Notes: generated by a model not told the origin, from the letters alone. A stretch of DNA of 64,000 nucleotides from Bifidobacterium simiarum (GCF_002802905.1 NZ_PEBK01000002.1:62001-126000); one strand, 5' to 3'; positions 1-8,460 are shown, counted from the stretch's first letter. Numbers and translations: made by a program.

Positions 1-791
1 GAGCCACGGCGGAACGCCGTGCCGGCGAACGCGCAGATCACCCCGCACAGCAGGGCGAACACCATGAGGGTCGGCGTCTCCCCCGGCTGCATGGCGGTGA
101 TGTCGTAGAACGCGTGATGCCCCTTGATCTCGGTGGCCACGAACGCCGCCACCGACGACATGCCCAGCCCGAATCCGATGGTCTCCAGCGAGATGTCGGC
201 GAGCAGGATCTCCGCGGCGAAGAACATGCCGGCCAGCGGCGCATCGTAGACGCCGCCGAGACCGGCTCCGGCCGCCACGGCCACGACCATGCGCCGGTCG
301 GACGGTTCGAGATGGAACAGATCGCAGAACCGCTGGGCCAGCATCGCGCCGAGTTCGCGCGGCGCGACCTCGCGGCCGATCGACGCGCCCGATCCGACAA
401 TGAAGATCTGCAGCACCACATGCACCACGGTCTGCCACCACGGCATACGGTCGCCGGCCACCGCCCGCTTGACCGACGGCACCTTCCTGGCCTTGCCGCG
501 CAGCAGATACCATGCCACGGCGGCGATCGACAGGCCGACCGTCACGGAGATCGCCCGTCGCACGCCGGGCACCGCGAACGGCCCGGGCACCGACGGCCCT
601 TCGATATAGCCGAGCATCACATGCTCGACGCCGTACAGCAGCAGGGTGAGCAGTCCGGCGCCCAGACCGATCACCGCGCCGAGCAGTACCGCGGCCGCGG
701 CCAGCCAGCCGATCCTACGCCAGTCGACCGTTTCCCGACGGCGTGCGGCCTGTCCGCCGCGCTCCCCCACTGTCCGCTCTTTCACCGTCAT
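1..791 (-). CDS. ClC-family chloride channel/antiporter (3' end outside window)
   Basis: Membrane chloride channel or Cl-/H+ antiporter of the ClC family; 263 residues are visible and the C-terminus lies beyond base 1. The start is the ATG at 791, giving MTVKERTVGE. Hydrophobic helices lie near residues 27-55 and 78-97, and the family's selectivity segment appears as GSGASIGREVAPRE around 133-146. The gating glutamate of the usual GREGP motif is present (E141), but VAP follows it rather than GP, which marks a divergent subfamily. Further conserved helices follow (AAGAGLGGVYDAPLAGMFFA, then EILLADISLE). It is monocistronic as far as can be seen. Family assignment is firm; ion, direction of transport and physiological role are not shown by the sequence. 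Confidence 0.9.
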   Translation of the reverse strand, partial: MTVKERTVGERGGQAARRRETVDWRRIGWLAAAAVLLGAVIGLGAGLLTLLLYGVEHVMLGYIEGPSVPGPFAVPGVRRAISVTVGLSIAAVAWYLLRGKARKVPSVKRAVAGDRMPWWQTVVHVVLQIFIVGSGASIGREVAPRELGAMLAQRFCDLFHLEPSDRRMVVAVAAGAGLGGVYDAPLAGMFFAAEILLADISLETIGFGLGMSSVAAFVATEIKGHHAFYDITAMQPGETPTLMVFALLCGVICAFAGTAFRRG

Positions 792-884
792 ATGCCAAAC
801 TCCATATCGACCGTATCGATCGACCGTATCGACCGTTTTTTTGCCGTCGATATCCTACTCGGAGCATGGATAAGGCCGTACCGA

Positions 885-2114
885 TCAGCCGCGTGCGCGG
901 CCGTGGACGTACCCTGCGGTGGCGGCGTAGAGCAGTCCGGCGGCGGGCATGGTGATCATGAACAGCGGGTAGAACCATGCGATCGGCACGCCGCCGTAGA
1001 TCAGACCGCCGAGCACCGGACCGAGCGACATGCCCAGATCGATGCCGGCGTAATACGTGGCGTTGGCGATGCCGCTGCGCGCCTTGCCGGCGATGATCAC
1101 GGCCTGCGCCTGGGTAACCGAGCTCATGACGCCATAGGCGGCGGCCATCAGGACCGCGGAAAGCAGCAACAGCACGTCGCTGGTCATCAGGTCGAGACAC
1201 AGCAGGCTGGCGACCATGCACGCCGAACAGATGACGAGGAAGAAGCGGAAGCTCTTGCGGTCGAACCAGTCGCGGAATCCGATGCGCATGATCAGCAGGG
1301 CGATGGCGTAGCACGGGTAGAACAGACTGACCTCGACGGCCAGATGACGGGTGTTCGCATAGGTGACGATGAACGACTGCGTGGCGAAATACGGGATCGC
1401 GAACAGCATGAACACGAGGGAAAGCGGCACGACGCGCGGTTCCACGACGCTGCGCGGAGAGAGGTGATGCGGGCGGAGAGAGGACTCTGCCGCAGCGGTA
1501 TCCCGTCTGGACGCCACCGGATGCCCGCCGTTCTTGATGAACAGGACGGCGATCATCATGAGCACGGCCATGACCATGGAGATCATGAACGTGTGCCGGT
1601 AGCCGATCAGCTGATGCATTTTGATGCCGGTGGCCGGGCCGAGCGCCATGGCCAGCGCGTTGGTCGTGCCGTAGAGACCCATGCCGGCGCCCATGTGGCG
1701 GATCGGCAGCAGGAGCGACATCCACGTCGCCAGACACACCGAACAGCAGGCGAAGCCGACGCCGTTGACCATGCGGGCGAGCAGCAGGGAGACGGGGCTG
1801 GTCGCCGTCGCGTACCAGATGCTTGACACGAGATACAGTACGGAGCCAACGCCGACCAGCAGGCGTTTGCTCGCCCGGTCGGAAAGATTGCCGGCGATCG
1901 GTCGGCAGAACAGGGAGACGAGGCTCATCATGCCGGCGACCAGACCCATCATCGCACCGGAGGCGCCGAGGCTTTCCGAGAACCCCGCCATCAGCAGGGA
2001 CGACAGCGTATTGCTGGCCATGAAACAGAAGGTGGCCAGCATCACCAGGGCCACGTCACGCGTGATCAGTCTCTCATCCGGATTGTGCACCCCACTGTTA
2101 TAGCGCCACGTCAT
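885..2114 (-). CDS. MFS transporter, 12-helix type
   Basis: Major facilitator superfamily carrier of 409 residues, a normal MFS length. The protein is hydrophobic throughout, with the loop 2-3 signature-like stretch GNLSDRASKRLLVGVG after helix 2 and a charged central loop (around residues 205-225) between the two six-helix halves. The early motif MAGFSESLGASGAMMGLVAG resembles drug or metabolite exporters of the YfcJ/AraJ type, but the substrate cannot be read from the sequence. No good Shine-Dalgarno site precedes the ATG at 2114, so the start is the least certain part. It stands alone between the ClC gene and the tRNA operon. Confidence 0.85.
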   Translation of the reverse strand: MTWRYNSGVHNPDERLITRDVALVMLATFCFMASNTLSSLLMAGFSESLGASGAMMGLVAGMMSLVSLFCRPIAGNLSDRASKRLLVGVGSVLYLVSSIWYATATSPVSLLLARMVNGVGFACCSVCLATWMSLLLPIRHMGAGMGLYGTTNALAMALGPATGIKMHQLIGYRHTFMISMVMAVLMMIAVLFIKNGGHPVASRRDTAAAESSLRPHHLSPRSVVEPRVVPLSLVFMLFAIPYFATQSFIVTYANTRHLAVEVSLFYPCYAIALLIMRIGFRDWFDRKSFRFFLVICSACMVASLLCLDLMTSDVLLLLSAVLMAAAYGVMSSVTQAQAVIIAGKARSGIANATYYAGIDLGMSLGPVLGGLIYGGVPIAWFYPLFMITMPAAGLLYAATAGYVHGRARG

Positions 2115-2173
2115 TCGATTGACAACGGATTGCTCACGATGGGGCGGGTTACGCCGAATAGCTGCGCGCCTTG

Positions 2174-2221
2174 CCTTCCCCTCGAGGGGAAGGTGGCCGG
2201 CGAAGCCGGTCGGATGAGGTG
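2174..2221. repeat. REP-like double-hairpin element, family A
   Basis: This holds a CCTTCCCC-GGGGAAGG palindrome, then a small GCCGGC-type hairpin and the tail GTCGGATGAGGT. The same unit recurs at 8211-8406, 46308-46340 and 57826-57873, always between genes. Confidence 0.8.
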
Positions 2222-2257
2222 ACCGGCGACCGTCACCGGACTATGACGCCACATAAC

Positions 2258-2294
2258 AAAAAAACGGCATCCGCTCCGCTTGAGCGTCTGCCGT
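2258..2294 (-). terminator. Rho-independent terminator of the tRNA operon
   Basis: On the minus strand an ACGGCA...TGCCGT stem, extended by a paired GCTC/GAGC segment, is followed directly by seven T. It lies just after tRNA-Val(CAC) and closes the three-tRNA transcript. Confidence 0.85.
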
Positions 2295-2301
2295 GTCTGG
2301 G

Positions 2302-2374
2302 TGGGCGATGTAGGAATCGAACCTACGACCCCTTCGGTGTGAACGAAGTGCGCTAGCCGCTGCGCCAATCGCCC
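2302..2374 (-). tRNA. tRNA-Val (anticodon CAC)
   Basis: A full cloverleaf can be folded: acceptor GGGCGAT/ATCGCCC, anticodon stem CTTCG/CGAAG with loop TTCACAC giving anticodon CAC, and T arm GTAGG-TTCGAAT-CCTAC. It is the last gene of a Gly-Val-Val operon. CCA is not encoded. Confidence 0.96.
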
Positions 2375-2418
2375 GAATTGCTTCGGATATACAAAACGCG
2401 AGGTTTCCCTCGCATTCG

Positions 2419-2490
2419 TGGGCGATACAAGATTCGAACTTGTGACCCCTTCCGTGTCAGGGAAGTGCGCTACCTCTGCGCCAACCGCCC
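2419..2490 (-). tRNA. tRNA-Val (anticodon GAC)
   Basis: Cloverleaf with acceptor GGGCGGT/ATCGCCC (one G-U pair), anticodon stem CTTCC/GGAAG and loop CTGACAC giving anticodon GAC. It is the middle gene of the operon, 44 bases from the next tRNA. The two valine tRNAs share most of their anticodon-arm context. Confidence 0.96.
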
Positions 2491-2497
2491 GGTTGCG

Positions 2498-2570
2498 AGC
2501 GGACAACGGGACTCGAACCCGCGGTCTCGACCTTGGCAAGGTCGCGCTTTACCAACTAAGCTATGTCCGC
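2498..2570 (-). tRNA. tRNA-Gly (anticodon GCC)
   Basis: Cloverleaf with acceptor GCGGACA/TGTCCGC, anticodon stem CGACC/GGTCG and loop TTGCCAA giving anticodon GCC. First gene of the operon, only 7 bases from tRNA-Val(GAC). Confidence 0.96.
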
Positions 2571-2601
2571 AGTCTGTCGCCTTAACAGGCAACGGAGAGG
2601 T

Positions 2602-2630
2602 AATATACACGACTTTCAACCCGGTGACAA
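2602..2630 (-). promoter_or_regulatory. Sigma70-type promoter of the tRNA operon
   Basis: On the minus strand TTGTCA (-35) and TATATT (-10) are separated by exactly 17 bases, about 30 bases upstream of tRNA-Gly. No gene is supported between 2631 and 2785. Confidence 0.75.
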
Positions 2631-2785
2631 CACATCGGCGTGTCACGCCAGTTTCCAGTCATTACCGCCCCGGCGAATCACCGTGTGGCGACAGCGGAAA
2701 CACCGGTGATCCCGGAGGTGCCGAGGTCGGCAAAAAATGCCGCCGGCATCCGTCCGGCAATCACGGGGTGCACCGGATTCGCGGA

Positions 2786-3037
2786 TCACGTCCGCGCAAG
2801 CGTGGCCGATCCGGCACGATAGGAGCCGGGTCTGCGGACCGTCACCGAACCCGGACCATGCGAGGATCCGGGATTGTGAGACGAACTGGGACTGTGGGAT
2901 GGACTGGGACTATGGGCGATCGCCGCGGTGACGTGCCGCAGCGACAATGTGCGGCCGGTCACGGCGATGGTGCCGGGCTGGGTGGAGACGAAGACGGTTC
3001 GGCGGTCGGCCGGGAAGTCAAATCGACGTGCGGTCAT
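2786..3037 (-). CDS. Hypothetical small protein
   Basis: Unrecognised 83-residue protein beginning MTARRFDFPADRRTVFVS. The reason to call it is a good ribosome site, GAAAGGA, six bases before the ATG at 3037. The first 45 residues look like ordinary protein. The second half is low complexity, rich in Ser, Pro and His (repeated SPSxS/HNPG units), and arises from a short DNA repeat. No membrane segment or signal peptide. It lies alone between the tRNA operon and the DHA2 carrier. It may be a real small protein or a decaying gene fragment; nothing recognisable is in the flanking gap 3038-3240. Confidence 0.4.
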   Translation of the reverse strand: MTARRFDFPADRRTVFVSTQPGTIAVTGRTLSLRHVTAAIAHSPSPSHSPSSSHNPGSSHGPGSVTVRRPGSYRAGSATLART

Positions 3038-3240
3038 GATGGGTCCTTTCGTCACTCGGGCGACGGGACTGCCGCCGCCCGAAGCATTCGGTTCTGCGTT
3101 CGAGTCTTCATTAGACCCCACGAGCCGCAAAGACCACTTGGACGCCCCTTACGGACCTCTCCGCACTTGCCTCGGTTTTTCGGAGCAACGCCTGACCGTT
3201 CGCTTAAGGCCGGCGAAACCGTCGGCGAAACCGTCGGCGA

Positions 3241-4674
3241 TCAGCGTCGTTTCGCCCGCAGGAACACCAGCGGCGTGAGCACCAGCGGCACGGCGCTGAC
3301 CCCCATGGCGAGGAACGTCAGGTTGAAGCCGTGCATGGTGGCCGCCTCGGGCGCGCTGAGCACGCCCATGAGCCCGACGAACACCGCCTGCCCGATCGCG
3401 CCGGCGATGGTGCGCAGCGCGGTGAGCAGGGCGTTCGCGTCGGCGATGCGGGTTTCGGCGACGGCCCCGGTTCCCCAGGTGACCAATGGCATCATCAGGC
3501 AGCCGATGGCGATGCAGCGCACCACGTTCAGCGCGGAGGCCACCCAGATGGAGGCGGCCAGCGGCACGAACGTCATGGCGAGATTGCTGATCAGCAGGCA
3601 GATCGAACCGACGAGGAACAGCCGTCGGATGCCGAACCGGTCGTAGAGGCGGCCGACCATCGGGCTGATCACCGCCATGGCCAGCGAGCCGGGCAGCATG
3701 ACCATGCCGGCGAGCGTGGCGGTGCCGCCCTTGATGGTCTGCACGTAGACCGGCATGATCACCGAGGAGCCCATCATCGCGAAGTACAGCAGCATGCTGC
3801 CCACGACGCTCAGCGCGAAGTCCCGGGAGGTCAGGGTGCGCACGTCGAGGAACGGGCGAGAGAGACGAAGCTGACGGGCGACGAAGACCACCGAGGCGAG
3901 GACGCCGACGACGAGGGATCCCAGCACGGTGAGGCTGAGGAACGGCGCGGAGCCGAGATTGCCGACGCCGAGGGTCACGCCGCCGAAGGCGAAGATGCTG
4001 ATGGCGAAGGAGATCACGTCGAAGGACCGCTTCTGGGTGCGCAGCACGTCGCTGAAGGTGACGATGGCGGCGACGAAGGCGATGAGCATCACCGCGATCA
4101 CGAGCAGGAAAATCGACCGCCAGCCGAACAGATCGACCAGCACGCCGGAAAGGGTGGGGGCGATCACCGGGGTCACGCCGACGACGAGCCCGTACCAGCC
4201 CATGATCGTGCCGCGCCGGTCGGGGTAGATGGTGAGCAGCACCACCTGCGCCATCGACATCAGCAGGCCGTTGCCGCCGGCCTGGAGCACGCGGCCGACC
4301 ATGATGATCGGGAACGACGAGGACAGCACACAGACGGCAGATCCGATGATGAACAGCGCCGCGCCGATGAGATACAGGCGCTTGGTCGGGAAGCGCGTGA
4401 TCAGGAACGCGGTGAGCGGCATGACGATGCCCATGGCCAGCGAATAGCCGCTGGTGAGCCACTGCCCCACCGACATCGTCACGCCGAGATCGGCGGCGAT
4501 GGGCGGCAGCGCGGTGGTGAGTGCCGTGGCCATCGTGGTGGTGGCGACACAGGAGAGCATGATGTTGATGAAGATCATCGTGCGCCGGCGCTCCGGCAGC
4601 AGGTGCTCCTCGTTGGCCGTCATGGCGGCGGACAGCGCCGGGGATTCGACGGATTCACGGTTGCGATCGATCAC
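3241..4674 (-). CDS. DHA2-type MFS multidrug efflux carrier (EmrB/QacA-like)
   Basis: Proton-driven exporter of the drug:H+ antiporter-2 family, 477 residues, about 14 membrane helices. Visible family features are TTALPPIAADLGV and QWLTSGYSLAMGIVMPLTAFL near the N-terminus and GRVLQAGGNGLLMSMAQVVLL (motif-C-like) near residue 128. The start is a GTG at 4674; GGAGG lies seven bases upstream inside marR, and no usable site precedes the next in-frame ATG. The GTG is one base beyond the marR stop, so translation of the two genes is probably coupled. Control by the MarR protein through the palindrome at 5256-5299 is inferred. The drug or toxin exported is unknown. Confidence 0.88.
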   Translation of the reverse strand: MIDRNRESVESPALSAAMTANEEHLLPERRRTMIFINIMLSCVATTTMATALTTALPPIAADLGVTMSVGQWLTSGYSLAMGIVMPLTAFLITRFPTKRLYLIGAALFIIGSAVCVLSSSFPIIMVGRVLQAGGNGLLMSMAQVVLLTIYPDRRGTIMGWYGLVVGVTPVIAPTLSGVLVDLFGWRSIFLLVIAVMLIAFVAAIVTFSDVLRTQKRSFDVISFAISIFAFGGVTLGVGNLGSAPFLSLTVLGSLVVGVLASVVFVARQLRLSRPFLDVRTLTSRDFALSVVGSMLLYFAMMGSSVIMPVYVQTIKGGTATLAGMVMLPGSLAMAVISPMVGRLYDRFGIRRLFLVGSICLLISNLAMTFVPLAASIWVASALNVVRCIAIGCLMMPLVTWGTGAVAETRIADANALLTALRTIAGAIGQAVFVGLMGVLSAPEAATMHGFNLTFLAMGVSAVPLVLTPLVFLRAKRR

Positions 4675-4675
4675 G

Positions 4676-5128
4676 TCACGCCTCCTCGCCGCGCAGCTGC
4701 GCGTAGTGGTCGCGGATGGTTTCGAGGATCTCGGCGAACTGCCGGCGCTGGTCGTCGCTCAGCGCCTCGACCAGCTCATGGGCGGATTCGCCGTCCATCG
4801 ACCGCGCACGAACCGCCTCCGCGTGGCCTTCCTCGGTGAGCGCGATCAGGTAGGTCCGGCCGTCCTGCGGGTGCGGCGTCCGTCGCGCCCAGCCGCGGGC
4901 GATCATCTTGCCGAGCAGTTCGCTGAGCGATGCGGCCCGGATGCCCAGCACCGCCGCAAGCCTTCGCTGGCTGACCTCGCCGAGTCCTTCGAGCGTGAGC
5001 AGGCATCGATACTGTCCGCTGCCATAGACCGGCGATCCCTTTCTCGCCACGTCCCGCCGGTGGCTCATCCGCGCCACCGTATGGAACAGCTCCGCAATCC
5101 GGGCGTCGCTCATCTCATGTGATTCCAT
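4676..5128 (-). CDS. MarR-family transcriptional regulator
   Basis: Winged-helix regulator of 150 residues. The MarR fold shows as QYRCLLTLEGLGEVSQRRLA (helices 2-3), AVLGIRAASLSELLGKMIARG (recognition helix) and the wing RRTPHPQDGRTYLIALTEEG. The start ATG at 5128 has GGGGA five bases upstream; a TTG twelve bases earlier is possible but less likely. It is the first gene of a two-gene operon with the DHA2 efflux carrier, the usual arrangement for a ligand-relieved repressor of a drug pump. The inverted repeat that overlaps its promoter is the obvious operator. Confidence 0.9.
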   Translation of the reverse strand: MESHEMSDARIAELFHTVARMSHRRDVARKGSPVYGSGQYRCLLTLEGLGEVSQRRLAAVLGIRAASLSELLGKMIARGWARRTPHPQDGRTYLIALTEEGHAEAVRARSMDGESAHELVEALSDDQRRQFAEILETIRDHYAQLRGEEA

Positions 5129-5255
5129 CGTTATCCCCAATCATTTCCCCATATCCACATGTGTTCCGCAGGGCATATCCGCAGGGCTTATCCACACCGG
5201 ATACCGCGCATATCCGCATGTCGCCGCGGCCCATCCGGCACGCGGACGCCACCAC

Positions 5256-5299
5256 TTTTGTTAGGTACCTTGCAAATTATAGCGAGGTACCTAACAAAA
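5256..5299 (-). promoter_or_regulatory. Promoter with long palindromic MarR operator
   Basis: Perfect 15-base inverted repeat TTTTGTTAGGTACCT / AGGTACCTAACAAAA (arms 5256-5270 and 5285-5299). Between the arms, on the minus strand, lies a perfect TATAAT (-10, 5276-5281), with TTGATT 16 bases further upstream. Each arm also contains AGGTACCT, a palindrome in itself, so two dimers could bind. It would block the marR-efflux promoter. Confidence 0.8.
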
Positions 5300-5309
5300 T
5301 CAAGGCACG

Positions 5310-5350
5310 AAAAAACCCGGACGGCATGGCATGGCGTCATGACGTCCGGG
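5310..5350 (-). terminator. Rho-independent terminator
   Basis: On the minus strand CCCGGACG ... CGTCCGGG closes a loop and is followed by six T. It ends the 5377-5700 gene just before the marR promoter. Confidence 0.85.
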
Positions 5351-5376
5351 CTCAGCGCGGTTGGGGAGGAAGGAAT

Positions 5377-5700
5377 TCAGCCGCGCTTCTTGACCAGATC
5401 CTCGGAATCCTTGTCCAGCGTGGCCATGATGGCATTCTGGGCCTTCTTCACGTAGGAGAAGCCATCGGCGGCGGTGAACTTGGCCTTGGCCTCGGCGTCC
5501 TCGGAGACGGCGCGGGTCACGCGGGCGATGGCCACCAGCACGTTCGGCAGCTGCGAATCGGGAGCGTCGTTGCCCAGTTCGCCATAGAAGCGAATGGTCT
5601 CCACGTCATTGGGATTGGCGGTATTGCCGGGAGCGGCCTTCACTGCTTCAACGATGCCACCGAGATACTGCTTCATTGGATATTCAGTTGGAATGCTCAT
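5377..5700 (-). CDS. Small conserved-looking protein of unknown function
   Basis: 107-residue soluble protein beginning MSIPTEYPMKQYLGGIVEAV; I do not recognise the family. It looks mostly helical and acidic, with no signal peptide, membrane helix, cysteine cluster or DNA-binding motif. The ATG at 5700 is chosen because the sequence before it, up to the open frame's end, has no protein-like character. The base context AAGGGG sits very close to the ATG, so initiation may be weak. Single gene with its own terminator at 5310-5350. Codon use matches its neighbours, which supports a real gene. Confidence 0.65.
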   Translation of the reverse strand: MSIPTEYPMKQYLGGIVEAVKAAPGNTANPNDVETIRFYGELGNDAPDSQLPNVLVAIARVTRAVSEDAEAKAKFTAADGFSYVKKAQNAIMATLDKDSEDLVKKRG

Positions 5701-5848
5701 ACCCCTTACGATAGGAGCCTCGACGGTCGATGAACAGCTTTGTGTACCGGTTACGCCAAAGGGCAAAACATCGTCGGACCACTGTACATCCGACGGCTTC
5801 CGTAGCAAGATGGAAAATATTGTCTCTCTTGGGATTTCATGGTTTGGC

Positions 5849-5881
5849 AACCATTGGTTGCCCGCTGCGCAACCAATGGTT
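5849..5881. repeat. Perfect 12-base inverted repeat downstream of ogt
   Basis: AACCATTGGTTG (5849-5860) and CAACCAATGGTT (5870-5881) form a hairpin with a nine-base loop. No T-run follows on either strand, so it is not a standard terminator. Confidence 0.6.
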
Positions 5882-5903
5882 CACCGACATTTCAACCAAC
5901 ATT

Positions 5904-6581
5904 TCAACGGATGGCCCCAGTCGGAGGACACGCCGATTGAGGCAGATCGAACCGACCGAGATCAACCCCCTCATGATCGAGTAGCGCGGCCTTGATGTCG
6001 AGCCTGCCGCCATACCCGCCGAACGACCGGCCGGCACCGACGACCCGATGGCACGGCACGATGATCGTGATCGGATTGTGCTTCACCGCGCCACCCACCG
6101 CCTGGGCGGCCATGCGCCGGCCGCCGCGACGTTCGGACAGTTCGGCGGCGATCTGGCCATAGCTCATCGTCCGTCCGTACGGGATCTCGGCGACCACCTC
6201 CCACACCTCACGACGGAAGGCGCTGCCCGCCGGATTCATCGGCGGCAGAAAACCGGGGTCACGGCCCGCGAAGTAGTCGTCCAGCCACCGTCGGGTCAGA
6301 CGAAACACCTCGACGGCACGATCGACACCGGCACGATCATCGCCGGCATGATCATCTCTGGCATGATCATCGCCGAACCGCTCGTCCCCGGCACCGATCT
6401 CCTCCCCGGCACCGGACCTCGGTCCGATCGGTCCCGCGGCCGCCGGAACCCCGGCATCCCACCACCAATGCTCCAGACACAGTCCGGTCAGCGCCTCGCC
6501 GTCCGAGGTCATGACCATCCGTCCGATCGGCGTCTCCACCGATTCGCGCATCACCTTCGCAGCCATACGATTCGCAGCCAT
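5904..6581 (-). CDS. ogt: Methylated-DNA--protein-cysteine methyltransferase
   Basis: Suicide DNA-repair protein that moves the alkyl group from O6-alkylguanine to its own cysteine. The active-site motif IIVPCHRVV and the helix-turn-helix segment preceding it (YGQIAAELSERRG ... AAQAVGGAVKHNPI) are present near the C-terminus, followed by the conserved FGGYGGRLDIKAALL. 225 residues from the ATG at 6581. That ATG and one 15 bases later come from an exact 15-base tandem duplication, so the true start may be either, or the ATG at 6551. A charged insert rich in Asp, His and Arg (DDHARDDHAGDDRAG), encoded by a short tandem DNA repeat, lies between the N-terminal domain and the catalytic domain. Divergent from aspA. 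Confidence 0.9.
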   Translation of the reverse strand: MAANRMAAKVMRESVETPIGRMVMTSDGEALTGLCLEHWWWDAGVPAAAGPIGPRSGAGEEIGAGDERFGDDHARDDHAGDDRAGVDRAVEVFRLTRRWLDDYFAGRDPGFLPPMNPAGSAFRREVWEVVAEIPYGRTMSYGQIAAELSERRGGRRMAAQAVGGAVKHNPITIIVPCHRVVGAGRSFGGYGGRLDIKAALLDHEGVDLGRFDLPQSACPPTGAIR

Positions 6582-6741
6582 ACGATCGTTATAGCCGAAC
6601 CGTCGGCCGATCCGCCGACGGAAGCGTGATCTCCGTCGCATTTCTTTCGCAGCTGAACCGTGGCGTTTCGCCGTGATATCGGTCATCATGAACATCAGGA
6701 TGACCATGCCGGACGAGCCGGCGCGAGAAACGGAGACCACG

Positions 6742-8178
6742 ATGACCAACGACGGTACGACCACAACCAGAATCGAACATGACTGCATCGGCTCGATGGA
6801 GGTGCCGACCGACGTGTACTGGGGCATCCACACCCAGCGCGCGATCGGCAACTTCCCCGTCTCCGGCATCACCGACGCCCAGCATCCGGAGCTGGTGCGC
6901 GCCTACGCCACGGTGAAGCGCGCCTGTGCCGCGGCCAACGAGGAGCTCGGTCTGCTCGATCCCGAAAAATCCCGGCTGATCCGCAAGGCCTGCGAGGAGA
7001 TCGAAGGCGGCAAGCTCGCCGACCAGTTCCCCGTAGACGTCATGCAGGGCGGGGCCGGCACCTCCTCGAACATGAACATGAACGAGGTGATCGCCAACCG
7101 TGCGCTGGAACTCGCCGGACGGCCGCGCGGCGACTACGAGTACATCCATCCCAACGACGACGTGAACCACTCGCAGTCCACCAACGACACCTATCCGGCC
7201 GCCTGCAAGCTGGCGCTGATCGACGCGATCGGCCCGCTGGCCCAAAGCGCGAAGCGGCTCGCCAAGGCGTTCCACGATCTCGCCGACCGGCACATCGAGG
7301 ACGTGACCATCGGCCGCACCCAGCTGCAGGACGCCGTGCCGATGACCTACGGTCAGGAGTTCCACGCCTTCGCCACGCTGCTGAAAAGCGATCTCAACGC
7401 CTTCGACCATGTGGTCCCGCAGCTCGCCGTGCTCAACCTCGGCGCCACCGCCATCGGCACCGGCATCTGCGCCGACCTGCGCTTCCGCGAATCGGCCATC
7501 GACCATCTGCGACGCATCACCGGACTGCCGATCACCGCCGCCTCCGACCCGGTGGCCGCCATGACCGACATGGGCGCCTACGTGGCCACATCGGCCGCGA
7601 TCAAGAACCTCGCCGTACACCTGAAGAAGGCCGCCGACGACCTGCGTCTGCTCAACTCGGGCCCCCGCGCCGGATTCAACGATCTGACCGTGCCGGCGCG
7701 GCAGGCCGGGTCGAGCATCATGCCCGCGAAGGTGAACCCGGTGATCCCCGAATGCGTCAACCAGTGTTGCTTCACGATCTTCGGCATGGACGTGACGGTG
7801 AACTGGGCCGTGGCCGAGGGCCAGCTGCAGCTCAACGCCTTCGATCCGCTGATGGTGCATGAGCTGCTCACCGGCATGTCGCTGCTCACTCGCGCGATGG
7901 ACGTGTTCCGCACCAACTGCGTGGAAGGCATCGAAGTGCATGTGGAGACCGGCCGGAAGTACGCCGAATCCTCGCCGTCGATCTCCGCGGCCCTCAACCC
8001 GTACATCGGCTACGAGCACGCGGCCGACATCGCCAAGGAGGCGACGGCCAGCGGCCGCACGGTACGCGAAGTGGCCGGCGAGCGCACCGCCCTGCCCGCC
8101 GAGCAGCTGGACGAGATCCTCGATCCGATCCGACTGGCGCGTGGACTCGGCCAGACGTGCCGCGAGCGGGTGAAGTAG
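6742..8178 (+). CDS. aspA: Aspartate ammonia-lyase
   Basis: Converts L-aspartate to fumarate and ammonia in the cytoplasm; member of the fumarase/aspartase superfamily, 478 residues. The superfamily signature reads GSSIMPAKVNPVIPE near residues 322-336. The PAKVNPVIPE form is that of aspartases, while class II fumarases normally have PGKVNPTQ. Other conserved blocks are GGAGTSSNMNMNEVIANRALE and NDDVNHSQSTNDTYPAA. The ATG at 6742 has CGGAGA seven bases upstream. A longer open frame to 6673 would overlap the 5' region of the divergent ogt gene and has no ribosome site. Monocistronic, followed by three REP-like elements. Fumarase activity cannot be ruled out from sequence alone. Confidence 0.9.
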   Translation: MTNDGTTTTRIEHDCIGSMEVPTDVYWGIHTQRAIGNFPVSGITDAQHPELVRAYATVKRACAAANEELGLLDPEKSRLIRKACEEIEGGKLADQFPVDVMQGGAGTSSNMNMNEVIANRALELAGRPRGDYEYIHPNDDVNHSQSTNDTYPAACKLALIDAIGPLAQSAKRLAKAFHDLADRHIEDVTIGRTQLQDAVPMTYGQEFHAFATLLKSDLNAFDHVVPQLAVLNLGATAIGTGICADLRFRESAIDHLRRITGLPITAASDPVAAMTDMGAYVATSAAIKNLAVHLKKAADDLRLLNSGPRAGFNDLTVPARQAGSSIMPAKVNPVIPECVNQCCFTIFGMDVTVNWAVAEGQLQLNAFDPLMVHELLTGMSLLTRAMDVFRTNCVEGIEVHVETGRKYAESSPSISAALNPYIGYEHAADIAKEATASGRTVREVAGERTALPAEQLDEILDPIRLARGLGQTCRERVK

Positions 8179-8210
8179 GTTCCGCCACCGGGACGTTCCT
8201 CGTCATCCCG

Positions 8211-8406
8211 CCCCTCATCCGTCCGGCTGACGCCGGCCACCTTCCCCCGGCGGGGGAAGGCCAGAGAAAGCGGGACATGCCAACTATTTGACCTTCCCCT
8301 CGAGGGGAAGGTGGCTGCCGGAGTCAGTCGGATGAGGTGACCGGAGAGCTCATCGGCCCCTCATCCGTCCGGCATGGCCGGACACCTTCCCCCGAGGGGG
8401 AAGGCC
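8211..8406. repeat. Three REP-like double hairpins in alternating orientation
   Basis: Family A copies at 8211-8262, 8292-8340 and 8357-8406 occupy most of the 8179-8525 gap. Each has CTCATCCGTC (or its complement GGATGAGG), a small variable hairpin, then a TTCCCC-GGGGAA palindrome. Neighbouring copies point in opposite directions, so the three could also pair with each other. No other feature except the hsp20 terminator is seen in this gap. Confidence 0.8.
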
Positions 8407-8424
8407 AAGGATGCGCCGAACGCA

Positions 8425-8460
8425 GAAAAGCCCTGCGGGGAATGCTCCCCACAGGGCCTG
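8425..8460 (-). terminator. Terminator of hsp20
   Basis: On the minus strand GCCCTGTGGGGAG ... CCCCGCAGGGC forms a strong stem followed by TTTTCTG, 66 bases after the hsp20 stop. Confidence 0.8.

Noticed and set aside
2111-2539. Open frame running through the tRNA operon on the minus strand
   Set aside because: It overlaps two tRNAs and part of a third; the translation has no protein character.
2640-2822. Small plus-strand frame after the tRNA promoter
   Set aside because: No ribosome site, and it runs antisense into the candidate small gene at 2786-3037, which has a good one.
5189-5197. TTATCCACA, a perfect DnaA box
   Set aside because: A single box with no cluster, AT-rich region or dnaA gene nearby; not an origin.
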